Positions 54,593 through 64,000 of a DNA stretch of 64,000 nt are shown here, one piece after another; the first letter of the stretch is position 1, and each line of letters starts with the position of its first letter. The DNA lies in NCBI GenBank assembly GCA_009602725.1, contig WELB01000097.1, positions 444,273 to 508,272 on the forward strand, in the 5' to 3' direction. Below the pieces are notes generated by a model, which made no database searches, was not told the origin of the DNA, and saw only the letters and a program-made list of their open reading frames with translations. The stretch is from Spirogloea muscicola (Eukaryota; Streptophyta; Zygnematophyceae; Spirogloeales; Spirogloeaceae). Both the position numbers and the translations under genes were made by a program.

Positions 54593-57500
54593 ATGGCTGA
54601 TGACGACTCTGATCCTGAGCCTGGGAAGTCCATCTCTTCTCTTGTGCGCCTGGATGTTGGTGAGCCGCACATCCATGTACCCAGGCTGATGCGTTTCGCG
54701 TCGGAAGTTGCCACTTGTGAGCACGCAGATCCTGCAGGGCCAGAGTTCTAAAGTGAAGCGGGGATCTAAATTTGTTGTTTGCTGAAGGGATATTTCAGTC
54801 CAAAGTAGGTCCGTGTGTCGTGGCAGCAGGATCACCTCTCTCGGGTGTTGAGACTCGGTCCTCCAAGTCCGGCACCAAGATTATGCTATCTCACTATTGG
54901 TCCTAGAAGTACACAATCGTCGTTGCACGTAAAGGGAGAAGAAGTCTTGCTTGCCATTCTTGGCCTCTCTCATTTTGATTAATTGCAACCAATCACCAAT
55001 ACAAAGATGGTAGGATGCCTGTATACTTGGAAGTTGTCATCTGCTTTCCTTTCCTGTTGTAGGTTAGAAGAGCTTGAGAAGCGGCATCCAATAAATAGCT
55101 GATTGCATACTACAATGGCTGCACACAGGAGGAACTCATTATACTACCACGGTGGATACATTGACGCAAAGGGATTCGACATCCATGCTCGGCGTGATGT
55201 TTAGTGGTCGTCATCGTGTCCACCGTGACCCAAAGAAGGTGCACATGCTGATTGTTTGTTGAATGTCACAATTGTGGCAATCTACGAGAGCAATATAGCT
55301 GGAGTTAGGTGTGAGCAGGTTGTGCACATTGTGAAGGAAGGAAGCATGGCTACAAATGCAAATGAAGCCGAGTTGATCCAAAAGAGAGACGTCGGTCGAG
55401 TTGGACAACTGTTGTTGCTACTGAAATATCCTCTTACGCAGCAATAACAAGTGTGGGCAGGTGCCTGCTCCTTGTCTCTGCAATTGCCACGTAGATTGAA
55501 CTCGGTCATACAGCTCTTTGAGCTGCGCTTACATGGTCCTGCTTCTGCAACTTGCTCGGGTGCACAGGGCACAGTGTTCATAGACCGAGATGGAACACAC
55601 TTTCGGCACATACTAAACTGGCTTCGGGATGGATGTGTCCCTGTTCTGGAAGGCCAGATCCACCAAGAGCTTGTGCGTGAGGCAGAGTACTATCAACTGC
55701 AAGTGAGTATAGTCCAGATGAGCAAGCTGTGTGTAACAATGAATGGTCTCCTAAGCATTCTGTGGTTACTTGTACTATCACTTTTCTCCGATCAGTAATT
55801 GTCATCTCAATTTTAAAAACTCCTGTGTGTGATTCTTAGAATCTAAAAGGGCATGACAATCACTAACAGTAAGATGCAATTGCTCCAGGACATGTTAGAG
55901 GCAATGGCAAAAGCACACCACCTAAAGGAACTGGACTCTCATCTTTTGCCAGAGCTGACTCGTCAGGAGGTCTGCAACCTACCTCCTATCATTCAACAGC
56001 TTCGTCAGCTGCATTCAACCATGAAGCCAATGCTGAATGAAGTCTTGACAAACTCTATCTCTCCGTCTCTCTCGTATGTCAATCACAAGTATGGCTGCTC
56101 TTGCAGGTAATAAAGTGCCTGCAGAATAAGCGAGTACGTCTAAGAGGAGTGAACCTGTGTGGCGTGAACCTCTCAGGACTGGTGCTTATACATGCCCAGC
56201 ATCCAAACAATCTGCACAAAGTGCTGTTCATGCAATGCAGCTGTGCTGCCAAGCTCAGCCCGCACGATGTGACCCTGAAAGCTTTCAATCAATCTAGGAC
56301 ATACTTGTTGCCTCTGTCCTCCCGTTGCCTGTCAGCAGTTCTTTACTAAGGTATTTGTTTCCAAGTGACAGTAGCAGCACAATGTTGTCCTTAACCTGCA
56401 ATGACGATGTTACAAAATGATGGGAAATGTATTTACTTGCACAAAAACGACTCACTTGTACTTCTGGCAATTACATAGTAGATCATTATTATTTCTTGTC
56501 CAGGATATGTCCGGAGTGGACTTGAGCTATGCGAAGCTCTGTGGGACTTCATTCCAAACAGCTGTTCTGCAATGTGCTATCTTCAAGGTCAGATAAGGAC
56601 AACATGCTTGCAGCGCAAGTAGGCTTTGTGTGTGGGGTCTAGCCTGCCTAGAACATTCATGCATGCATACATCCATCCACATTACACGTGAAGGTAAGCC
56701 ATACTTGCATAGTTATGTGCCTGATCTATGTGCTCACTTGTCTTCGGCTGCATCTTGACAGTATGCAGAAGCAGATGAGTCCAACTGCAGCAATGCGGTC
56801 TTCAAAGAGTAAGCAAAGTCCTTTATGAAGAAGTTGGGTGAAAATTGATCTTCATAGACGGCTCGTGAAAAATGAACGAGCTATGTACACGAATGTCATG
56901 GTTGACTCCTGAGAACCTTGCTAGAGACACCTTATGACTATCTATAGGTTTTACTTGCAAGTAACCGGCAGGTGTGACTTCAAAGGTGCTAGCTTACGGA
57001 AGGCAGTACTTGCAGGCACCAACCTTCAGAGTGCAAATCTGCAGGGTAAGTCGTGTGGCTGATGATGCCTTGTCCCTGCATTGACCTGTACCACCATCTT
57101 CCCAGGTGTAACATTGTAGACGATGAGCTGCAATATCATGTAGCAATATTATGCTCTTCACTTAGTTTGCCTGTCAATGTGTCATGCAACGAGTAGCTCC
57201 TAGTTGAGATTCTGGGGATTGACATGCAGATGTCAATCTTTCTGGCGCAACTCTTTGTGGTGCGGATTTACAGTCTGCACATTTGCAGGTTAGTTCACCC
57301 ATGATAGTAATTAGTCAACAGCCCAAGCTCCAGCTTGCACCACAAGAGCTCCGACCAATTTTAGTCCATCTACTCGGATACACAAGCTGATCCTTCTTCA
57401 TTATTGGACAAGCCACTGCCCATACGGCATCTGGCCTGTCTTGCAGCAATCTGCCTGCATTGGTGACATGGTGTGTCTGCTTCGGTCACTGGTGGTGTGA

Positions 57501-58163
57501 CGCAGAATGCAGATCTGACTGATGCGGATTTGACTGGTGCAAACCTTGAAGGGGCAAATCTGAAGGTGCCTTGCCCCTCTAAGAAGAAAAAAAAATTTAA
57601 ATAAGAAGACCCCTGAGTTTATTGCAAGAGCCAGGGATCACCACCTGCACCCACGTTACACGAGCAATCATCAATGTGTTTTCCAATCCCGTGAAAATAA
57701 ATTTTTCGGACTGGTGCAGACAGGCACGTCCGGCCTGATGTGCCTGCTTGCCTGCTTGCTCCGTCCTGATTGCACTACCCTGCATTTACCCACTTCTTAT
57801 AGTTTATGAATGGAGTTGGCAGGCAGCGAAGGTCAAAGGGACGGTCTTTCAGGGGGCGAATTTGCAAAGGGCCTATCTGCGTGACGTCGACCTTCGCCAC
57901 ACAGTATGCAACTCACCCTTTAGCAGAGCTCGATGGCAGCCTGGCTTTGCTCATTTGGCTGTATCTGGCCAGTCATTGAGAAACTTGGAAGCAAGCCAAT
58001 TTAAGTGCAGAAAGGCGTAGTCATAGAGGGACACTTGAAGCAAGCCGTTGCCATTTGTAAGAATGCATTGACTGGTGCATGACGCCAATTGTCCCGACCT
58101 GGTGGCCAGATCCTGGAGGGAGCCAAACTTGGGGGAGCAAACCTGCAGGGAACTGCCCGATGA
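54593..58163 (+). CDS. FIP2: BTB/POZ (KCTD-type) pentapeptide-repeat protein FIP2
   Basis: Ortholog of Arabidopsis FIP2 (At5g55000), a formin-interacting BTB protein related to animal KCTD9; Cullin-3 adaptor function is inferred from the BTB domain. Twelve exons join in phase to 308 residues: 54593-54659, 55129-55238, 55568-55702, 55889-55969, 56107-56181, 56504-56587, 56762-56808, 56972-57045, 57230-57288, 57506-57565, 57823-57903 and 58110-58163. Residues 17-110 are the T1-type BTB (VRLDVGGTHYTTTVDTL, FIDRDGTHFRHILNWLRDG, REAEYYQL). A helical linker follows, then from about 138 pentapeptide repeats with the A(D/N)LxG pattern (GANLEGANL, GADLQSAHL, GANLQRAYL) to the end. Exon 10 is exactly 20 codons, one turn of the right-handed beta helix. 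Length fits the family. Confidence 0.95.
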
Positions 58164-60305
58164 CAGCATCACCGAGTGGCGGGCTGTGCAAGCAGTGTCG
58201 CCAGGATCCAGGCAGGACACTTATCACCAAGGAAGCTGAAAAGTTGACAGTACCGAAAGTCCCACTTTGCCAGATTAGCGAGGTGCTTAGGTGTCGAGCC
58301 CCCCAGCACAAGCAGCAGCAGCAGCACAACCGAGGACCAGCCGGGACAGACAGAGGCGTGGCCCGGCGCCGGGTGAAAGCGAGCCCTCGCGACGACAATG
58401 TGCACTCATTAGTACGCGGACAAGTCTTGACGTACTGCAACTCGAAAGTGAATAGGAAGCTACAGTTTCACGCGCCGCTAAGCGACGGCTTTGGCGACAG
58501 CCCCGCTTGTCGCTTGTCGCCCCACTCCCGCCGACCAAGGCTTAGGCCCGGTAAGCCCGGTAAAGACAGGTGCCGCCCGAGTGCCGCCTGGCTGCCGAAC
58601 GCGAATGGCCGTGGAGGGATGCTGGCTCTGCCACGCCTCTGTCCGGGCCTTGCGTCAGCCCGGACAGCGCAGTTCCCCAGATACTTGTGGGGAGGACGTC
58701 TCCGGGGCGGCCCGTCATTCGCGGAGCAGGACCTGGTCCGCAGTGCCGGTGAGCCGCAGCCGTAAGGGAGTGGGGGCTGATTTTTCCGCCCACGCCGCCG
58801 TACCGGGAGTGGGGGGGTACATCCTACATCACGGCGGACGTCAGCCCGCGGCCGCCGGCGAGAGGGCCGCCGCCATCAACCAGGAGGGCCCCCTCAGGAA
58901 GGGCGCCCTGCCGACGACGTGTCGACTGAGCGGCGGCTCCCGGGCGGGCGGGAGGATCCAAAGAGGCGCCGCCATTGGGCGCGGACGGGAGCATCACGTG
59001 ACTGGCCGCGCACGCGCCCGCCCGGGTGCCAGCTGGTGGCGGGCTGGCGGCCGGACGCGTGGCCGCCGCTACGGGGCGCAGCAAGCCAGCACGTGGAACC
59101 GCGGCCGGCGCAGCCAACGGGCGGCCCGGGAAAGATCGCCCGCCGCTGGCCCGCCCGGGCGGGGCCGTTAGACGGGGCGGGCGGGCGGCACTTCCCCGGA
59201 GAGGCCCCGCGCCCACAATCGACACCCTGGGCCCCGTTGAGCCCACGGTGCCGAGAGCCCACCGGCCGGCCTTTCTCCGTCTCGTTCCCGCCGCCTCAGT
59301 GCTCAGAAGAAGGGCTTCGATCGTCCCAGTACGGCTGTGTCGAGGCGACGGATGGGAGCTCTCTCGCCAATGTGCAACAAGTGGCGGCGAGGGCCGTGCA
59401 AAGGACGGCAGGGAGGCTGGGACGGGCGCCGTCTGCCCGGCCCGTCGCCCCGTCCCGTCTCGCTCCCTCGATCGGCGGGGGCATTATCCACTTGGCCGCC
59501 TCCGCCACGGGCCCCCCCCCCCACGCCCGTCTCCCGCCCGGAGCCCCCCGCACACACGCCCCGTCCCCCCCCCCGGCCTGCGGCAGCCGCATTCCACCGG
59601 CTCTGCTCGACGCGGCGACTGGTAGCAGCGGCAGCAGAAGCGACGAGTGTGCGTCCCAGCCAGCCAAAGCCCGCCTTCCCCACGACTGCCGCTCCCCCGC
59701 CTAACCCCTTCGCCTCCGCCTCTCCCGCCAGGACTGTGGCGTTGGCAGCGCCGGCAGCGGCGCTGCCGCCCGCTCGCCGCTCGTTTCTCCTCGATGCAGG
59801 CTGCTCCGCTCCCCCCGCCTCCTCCACAATCCCTCGTTGCACCGCGCTGCCGCGGCAGGCGGCGGCAGCGCCGCCGATGCCGCCCGGCGCTGCCGCCCAT
59901 GGCCTGCGCTCCGCCGCCTGCTCGCTGTGCAGCCCGCGCCGGGCCGCCTCCACGCTGTGGCGGCGGGTGTGGCACGCCGAGTAGGCCTGCTGCTCCTTGC
60001 TCGTGGCGGAGACCCCGTCGGGAGGCTGGCCAGCCCGCCGGTGGCCGCGGGCATTGCTGGAGCCATGGCACCCGCTCCTAGATGCACGTGACCGCCAGAC
60101 GCCGCGCGGCCGAGGTGCACTTCCCAGGCCAGCTCATGGCGCATTCAGCAAACTGCCTGTGTTGGGCTCATCGCGGGCTCTCCGCAACGTGCCGTGCATT
60201 GGATCCCACGCCTTCGAGCAGGCACAAGGAGTGACCGGCAGTGCCTGCCTGGAAGGCTGCATGGCTGATCTCCTGCAGCTCCGGCTGCCTTCTCTACTGC
60301 CGCAG
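58164..60305. other. GC-rich flank upstream of the bHLH gene
   Basis: Very GC-rich with long open frames in several phases on both strands, typical of composition rather than coding. It likely holds the bHLH promoter and one or more unresolved 5' exons. TCACGTGA occurs at 58994-59001 and GCACGTGG near 59086, both E/G-box-like. Confidence 0.4.
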
Positions 60306-60879
60306 GCCATCCAGACAAGGGAGTCCAGTCGGCCTGCCAGCCGCGCCAGCCGGTGGCGTCTCTGGAGATGAAGCCAGGCTTGGAGGCGGATGTGCAGCCC
60401 CTTGCCCTTCCCAGTGACGCTGTGGGCATCGACGAGGCAACCCTCTTCCGCCTCGCCCAGTCACTGGGCATCGAGCAGGTGAGCGCCCAGTCCGCCACTG
60501 CAACACCTCCACCGTGCCGCTGCTACAGTTGCACGGCTCTACTAAGATCTCGCTGCTGGGGATTCTCGCTGCGCCCGTAGGTCCAGCGGCTCGCCAGCAG
60601 TCTGCACGGCGGCAGCGCACCCAGCGACCACAGCAGCAACAGCTTCCTTCTCCAGCACGTAGCGGCGGTGCTGCCTCTGCTTCCGCCACTTTCCACTGAC
60701 CTCGCCCGTGGCACAACCCTGACGGGCGAGGTAAGGCCAAGGCTCCAGGACCGTCCCACTGCTGGTTGCTCTGCTTCGAGTAATCAACCGGCCGCTGAGG
60801 GGTGCTGCTGGCTGTCCGCGTGTATGCAGGTAACAGCGCTGCAGCCAACGTGCATACTCCCATACGCGACTGGCGAGGT

Positions 60880-60924
<45 letters not shown>

Positions 60925-62496
60925 CATGGCTACGACAGCAGTGGCGCAGCGGCTGGTAGATGAGGCTGGCAGCAGATTCCCCGGCCTTGGCAGCAGCAGG
61001 GCCATGCAGCTGCAGCCGCTCTGCCATGCCCACCTCATGGAGGAGCTCTGCACAGGCCCTGCTGCCGCGGGCGTGGCCGGCAGCAGCGATGCGAGAGGAC
61101 AAGGTGGTAGCCACGTAGCAATGCCAGGCTTTGACGACAGGCAGCTCCAGCACGACCTGGGCTCGCTTGCGCTGGACCAGCTCAATGGCAACCACGGCTG
61201 CGAGCGCGGCAACACAGGCGTCTGGTGGAGCCCAGCCCTTGCACAGCCGCCGCCAGCCAGCGCCCTTGGGCTCAATGTGACGGCAGGGCAGGCACGACAG
61301 CTTGAGTTTTGTGAGGCCTTGCCGCTGCTGCCGCAGCAGCCAGTGGCGCTTTTCTCCGGGCCGGCAAGTAGCGGCGCACTTTCACACCCACTGCACGATG
61401 GCACTGCTGCAAGGCCTAGACCTGCTCTCCACAGTGATCAGCAGCAGCCTGACGCGTTCGACTACCGCCCCAAGGGGCTGGAAGCGGAGGCCTCGGCAGC
61501 CAGCAGCGGCAGGGCGCAGTTGCTGCAGAGCAGCAAGGCCAGCGGCAGCGGCATGGCTGTCCAGCTACGCGAGGCAGTGCTGCGGGCAGGTGCGACGGGC
61601 CGGCCCCTGAGCGAGACACTGTCAGACGAGCAGGTGTGGTTCCTGTTTGCGCAGGGCCTTGTGGCATCGCCCTTCCGCCAAGAACTCTCGCCCAGCCACA
61701 TCCAGAATGCCGTCCAGCGCTGCCTCTGCCTTGTGCCGCTGCAGCCGCCGCCACCGCCGCCGCTTCCCCCGCCAGAGGATGCGGCATGGATGCCAGCGGC
61801 AGCCGCCAGAGCCAGGGCCCGGCGGCGAGTGGTCGGTGCACGGTCGCCGGCGTGGGCCGGCGATGGCGGCAGTGATGACGGTGGGGGTGACCCGCTAGAC
61901 CAGGCTGCCAAGCGCCTGCTGGAGGATGGCGAGCCGCTTGGGTTGGCGCTGCCACCAGATGTGATGGAGCTTTGGCCACTTTTTCCCACCTTGCCGATTG
62001 CTGGTGGAGGCCCAATGACGGGCTGGCGGCCCGACGGCAATGAGGGTCATGTTCAAATGGCCCCTTTGCACTCGCTGCCACTCCGGGACCACCCACCGGT
62101 GGCGGCGGCAGCGGCGGTGGCGGCGGCAGCTGCGGCACCGGCGGCGTACTTGCCGCAGTCTGTGGTCATCAACTCACCAGCGCTACTGGGAAGCTACACG
62201 GCGAGCACGCTGACCGAAGAGAGCACTGTGGCACTGGCTGGTCACAACCCGTCCACTCTTGGCATGCTGGCGGCCAGTGGTCATATAGAGGGGCCGCCGC
62301 TTGGCGGTTGGCCAGACTTCCGGAATCACATCGAGCGTGACTTCCCCGAGCAGACCAGGTTGCTTGCGGCAGCTGCCAGATCCCAGCTGCAGTATCCACC
62401 GTCAACGAGCGTAACGACGCAGCTCCTGCCCGACAGCACCACAATTGACGACCACAGCCACGCCCATGACCGTCGCAACAGCAGCACCTGTGATGG

Positions 62497-62533
<37 letters not shown>

Positions 62534-63904
62534 GGCGGTGGCGGCGGCGCATCCTCTGAGACGGGTGTTTTGGACGCGGCGTCAGCGGCAAGCCTCGATG
62601 TCCAGCAACCACCATCGTTGGCAGCCGTCGATGTACCCCGCGCGTCCTTCAGGGGCCAGCAGCAGCCGAGCCGATCGCCGACGCCAGACAAGTTGCCGCA
62701 CCGTCGCCTGCGGGAGCTCTTCCGCGAGGCCCAGGGCAGCTTGCAGCCAGCCCGCCAGGACGCAGGAAGCCCATTGCCAGCTACTGAGACCGGCTCGCCG
62801 CCACGGCCATCTCTTAAGCTCTGCCGGTCCTCCTCCAGCCCCGCCGGTCGCCTCCTGCCAATGGAGCCGAAGGCAGGCGCAGGTACAGGTGGCAGCGGGG
62901 GCGGCAGCAGCGGCGGGGGTGGCCATCAGAGCGAGTCATCCCCAGTGAGCCGCCGCAAGCGCAAGGGCAGGGCCGTTGAGCACAGCCCCTGCCGCTCGGA
63001 GAACGACCGGGAACTGCACTCGAGCGGCAGCGAGCAGGTGGAGGCGACCTCGTCGGCAGTGACGTGGTCTGAAGGTGGGCGGCTACCGGCCAGCACCGAG
63101 TGCAAGCGCGAAGGTGACGGCAGCGGAGGAAGTGGCAGCCGCAAGGCCCGATGGGGTCAGACAATGGAGCCCCAGGCTGTCGCTGCACGCGCCCGTCGCC
63201 GCCAGGTCAACGATCGGATTCGCAAGCTGCAGGTAAGCCCTCCTATTGCTCTGTCCAAGTCGCCACCTTTGTTGTATCTGTCCAAGTCGCAGACCAGCAA
63301 GTCACAAGATGCTTCAATGACTCGATTGCACCAATTGACACAACGTGGCGCGAATGCTGCGCACTTCACTGCCGCAGGGCTTACTGCCAAGCAAGGGTCG
63401 GACGGACGTCGTTAGAATGCTGGAGGAGGTGCTGGAGTACGTCAAGTTCCTGCAGGGCCAAGTCAAGGTCTGTGTTGCTTGAGCAGCTGCTCGATGCCTT
63501 CTAGGACGCTTTTGCTAAGTCACGTGGCACCGCCAAGCATCACAACAAAGTGGTGGCTTCAATATGTTTGTCAGGACTTAAGAATCCAGGTGGCATGGCC
63601 TGTTGACAGATCCTAAGCAGTGACCCATCTGCGCGTCAGCCGCCGAGCACCGACCTTGGAGCCTCCGCTGTGAGCACCTCAATCACTTGTGTGCTCGCTT
63701 GGCTGTCGTCAGTATCCCCGATCAATTTCAGTATCCCCGATCAATGACTGTGCAGCACCGCTGACCATTATTTTGAACACACCGCGAGCGCTGCAGGACA
63801 AGGACTCCAAGCCCGCACCATTAGCCAGCCTGCAGAGCCGGGGGCTCTGCCTGCTGCCCATGTCCACGACTGGGATGCTGAGACTCGAATCAGCCAGGGG
63901 TTGA
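60306..63904 (+). CDS. bHLH transcription factor, group XI (LRL/UNE12)-like with atypical basic region
   Basis: Exons 60306-60478, 60581-60730, 60830-63232, 63378-63467, 63610-63669 and 63797-63904 join in phase (about 994 residues); at least one 5' exon is missing because 60306 opens in phase 1 without an ATG, although ATG at 60368 (MKPGLEADVQPL) lies in frame. The 801-codon third exon is low complexity with polyGln (60874-60925), Pro and polyGly (62494-62549) runs. At its end is the basic region EPQAVAARARRRQVNDRIRK, followed by helix-loop-helix in exon 4 (GLLPSKGRTDVVRMLEEVLE then YVKFLQGQVK). The last exon has LASLQSRGLCLLPM, like the LQ.KGLCLMPIS motif after the bHLH in LRL/UNE12 proteins. 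Canonical plant bHLHs read RRERI here; this one reads RRRQV, losing the Glu that contacts the E-box. Confidence 0.85.
60874..60925 (+). repeat. CAG trinucleotide repeat (polyGln) in bHLH exon 3
   Basis: About 15 uninterrupted CAG codons in the coding frame. Such tracts are length-variable and may modulate activation. Confidence 0.9.
62494..62549 (+). repeat. GGC trinucleotide repeat (polyGly) in bHLH exon 3
   Basis: A run of GGC/GGT codons giving about 18 consecutive glycines in frame; likely a flexible linker. Confidence 0.9.
63711..63748 (+). repeat. short tandem duplication in last bHLH intron
   Basis: CAGTATCCCCGATCAAT occurs twice, 19 bp apart. Non-coding; probably a recent slippage duplication. 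Confidence 0.75.
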
Positions 63905-64000
63905 CATACAAATTACTGATGCCTTCATAAAATTCAACTATCACCAGCCAACCCAGGGTCCTGTTGGCAGAATGCTTGACGTGCTTTAGCACCAAGTACA

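Noticed and set aside
58079-60144. long open frames (up to 261 codons) between FIP2 and the bHLH gene
   Set aside because: Same composition effect; four to five frames are open at once. Some may include a bHLH 5' exon but none can be chosen.
60784-62948. minus-strand and alternative-frame open frames inside bHLH exon 3
   Set aside because: Shadows of a long repetitive exon (CAG, GGC and CCG runs are open in all frames).
1-64000. CRISPR array, operons, rRNA or tRNA genes
   Set aside because: No regularly spaced direct repeats, no polycistronic layout and no cloverleaf or rRNA sequence was seen; the spliced genes show this is eukaryotic nuclear DNA.

Overview
This is a eukaryotic nuclear window from the green lineage. 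Nine spliced genes can be read, several with up to 14 short exons, and almost every reconstructed exon joins in phase. The proteins point to a plant-type organism: a DREB-type AP2/ERF factor, the starch-binding protein LESV, a plastid-type GNAT acetyltransferase, the BTB-pentapeptide protein FIP2, a group XI (LRL/UNE12)-like bHLH, and a plant telo-box in a promoter. A streptophyte alga or early-diverging relative fits best (inference). There are two single-base ambiguities (17475, 35205) and one 436-base gap (47405-47840).

Layout: 990-3247 (-) AP2/DREB factor; 3.9-7.4 kb GC-rich flank and repeats; 7.4-9.1 kb coding-like but unidentified; 10036-13398 (-) the Hsp70 cochaperone Hip; 14004-15864 (+) a conserved plant Gly-rich/coiled-coil protein diverging from Hip across about 600 bp; 17248-22362 (+) a 653-residue coiled-coil protein; 22.4-28.8 kb repeats; 29626-30067 (+) a 78-residue acidic protein; 32233-35320 (-) LESV; 35.5-38.6 kb repeats; 38910-42613 (-) an ankyrin/double-BTB protein (ABTB1 type); 43855-44075 (-) an unidentified fragment; 44257-46364 (-) a GNAT acetyltransferase; 46.6-54.1 kb a dense nest of non-LTR retrotransposon pieces; 54593-58163 (+) FIP2; 60306-63904 (+) bHLH factor.

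The repeats are mostly 3' ends of several related non-LTR (LINE-like) families whose protein carries a reverse transcriptase, a zinc-binding region and a C-terminal restriction-like endonuclease region. Many copies end in the same short C-terminal motif (about LTRGY) followed by a 3' tail with a small GGCTGG...CCAGCC-type hairpin. Nearly all are 5'-truncated, as expected for target-primed insertion.

The genes do not form one pathway. Two themes recur: stress response (DREB factor, Hip with a heat-shock-element match in its promoter, a G-box cluster upstream of the 78-residue protein) and plastid/starch biology (LESV, GNAT). No clearly new defence or biosynthetic system was found. The most unusual items are the exon-duplicated coiled-coil gene, the bHLH with a non-canonical basic region, paired GC-AG introns in the divergent Hip/Gly-rich gene pair, and a hairpin placed over the likely branch point of LESV intron 1.
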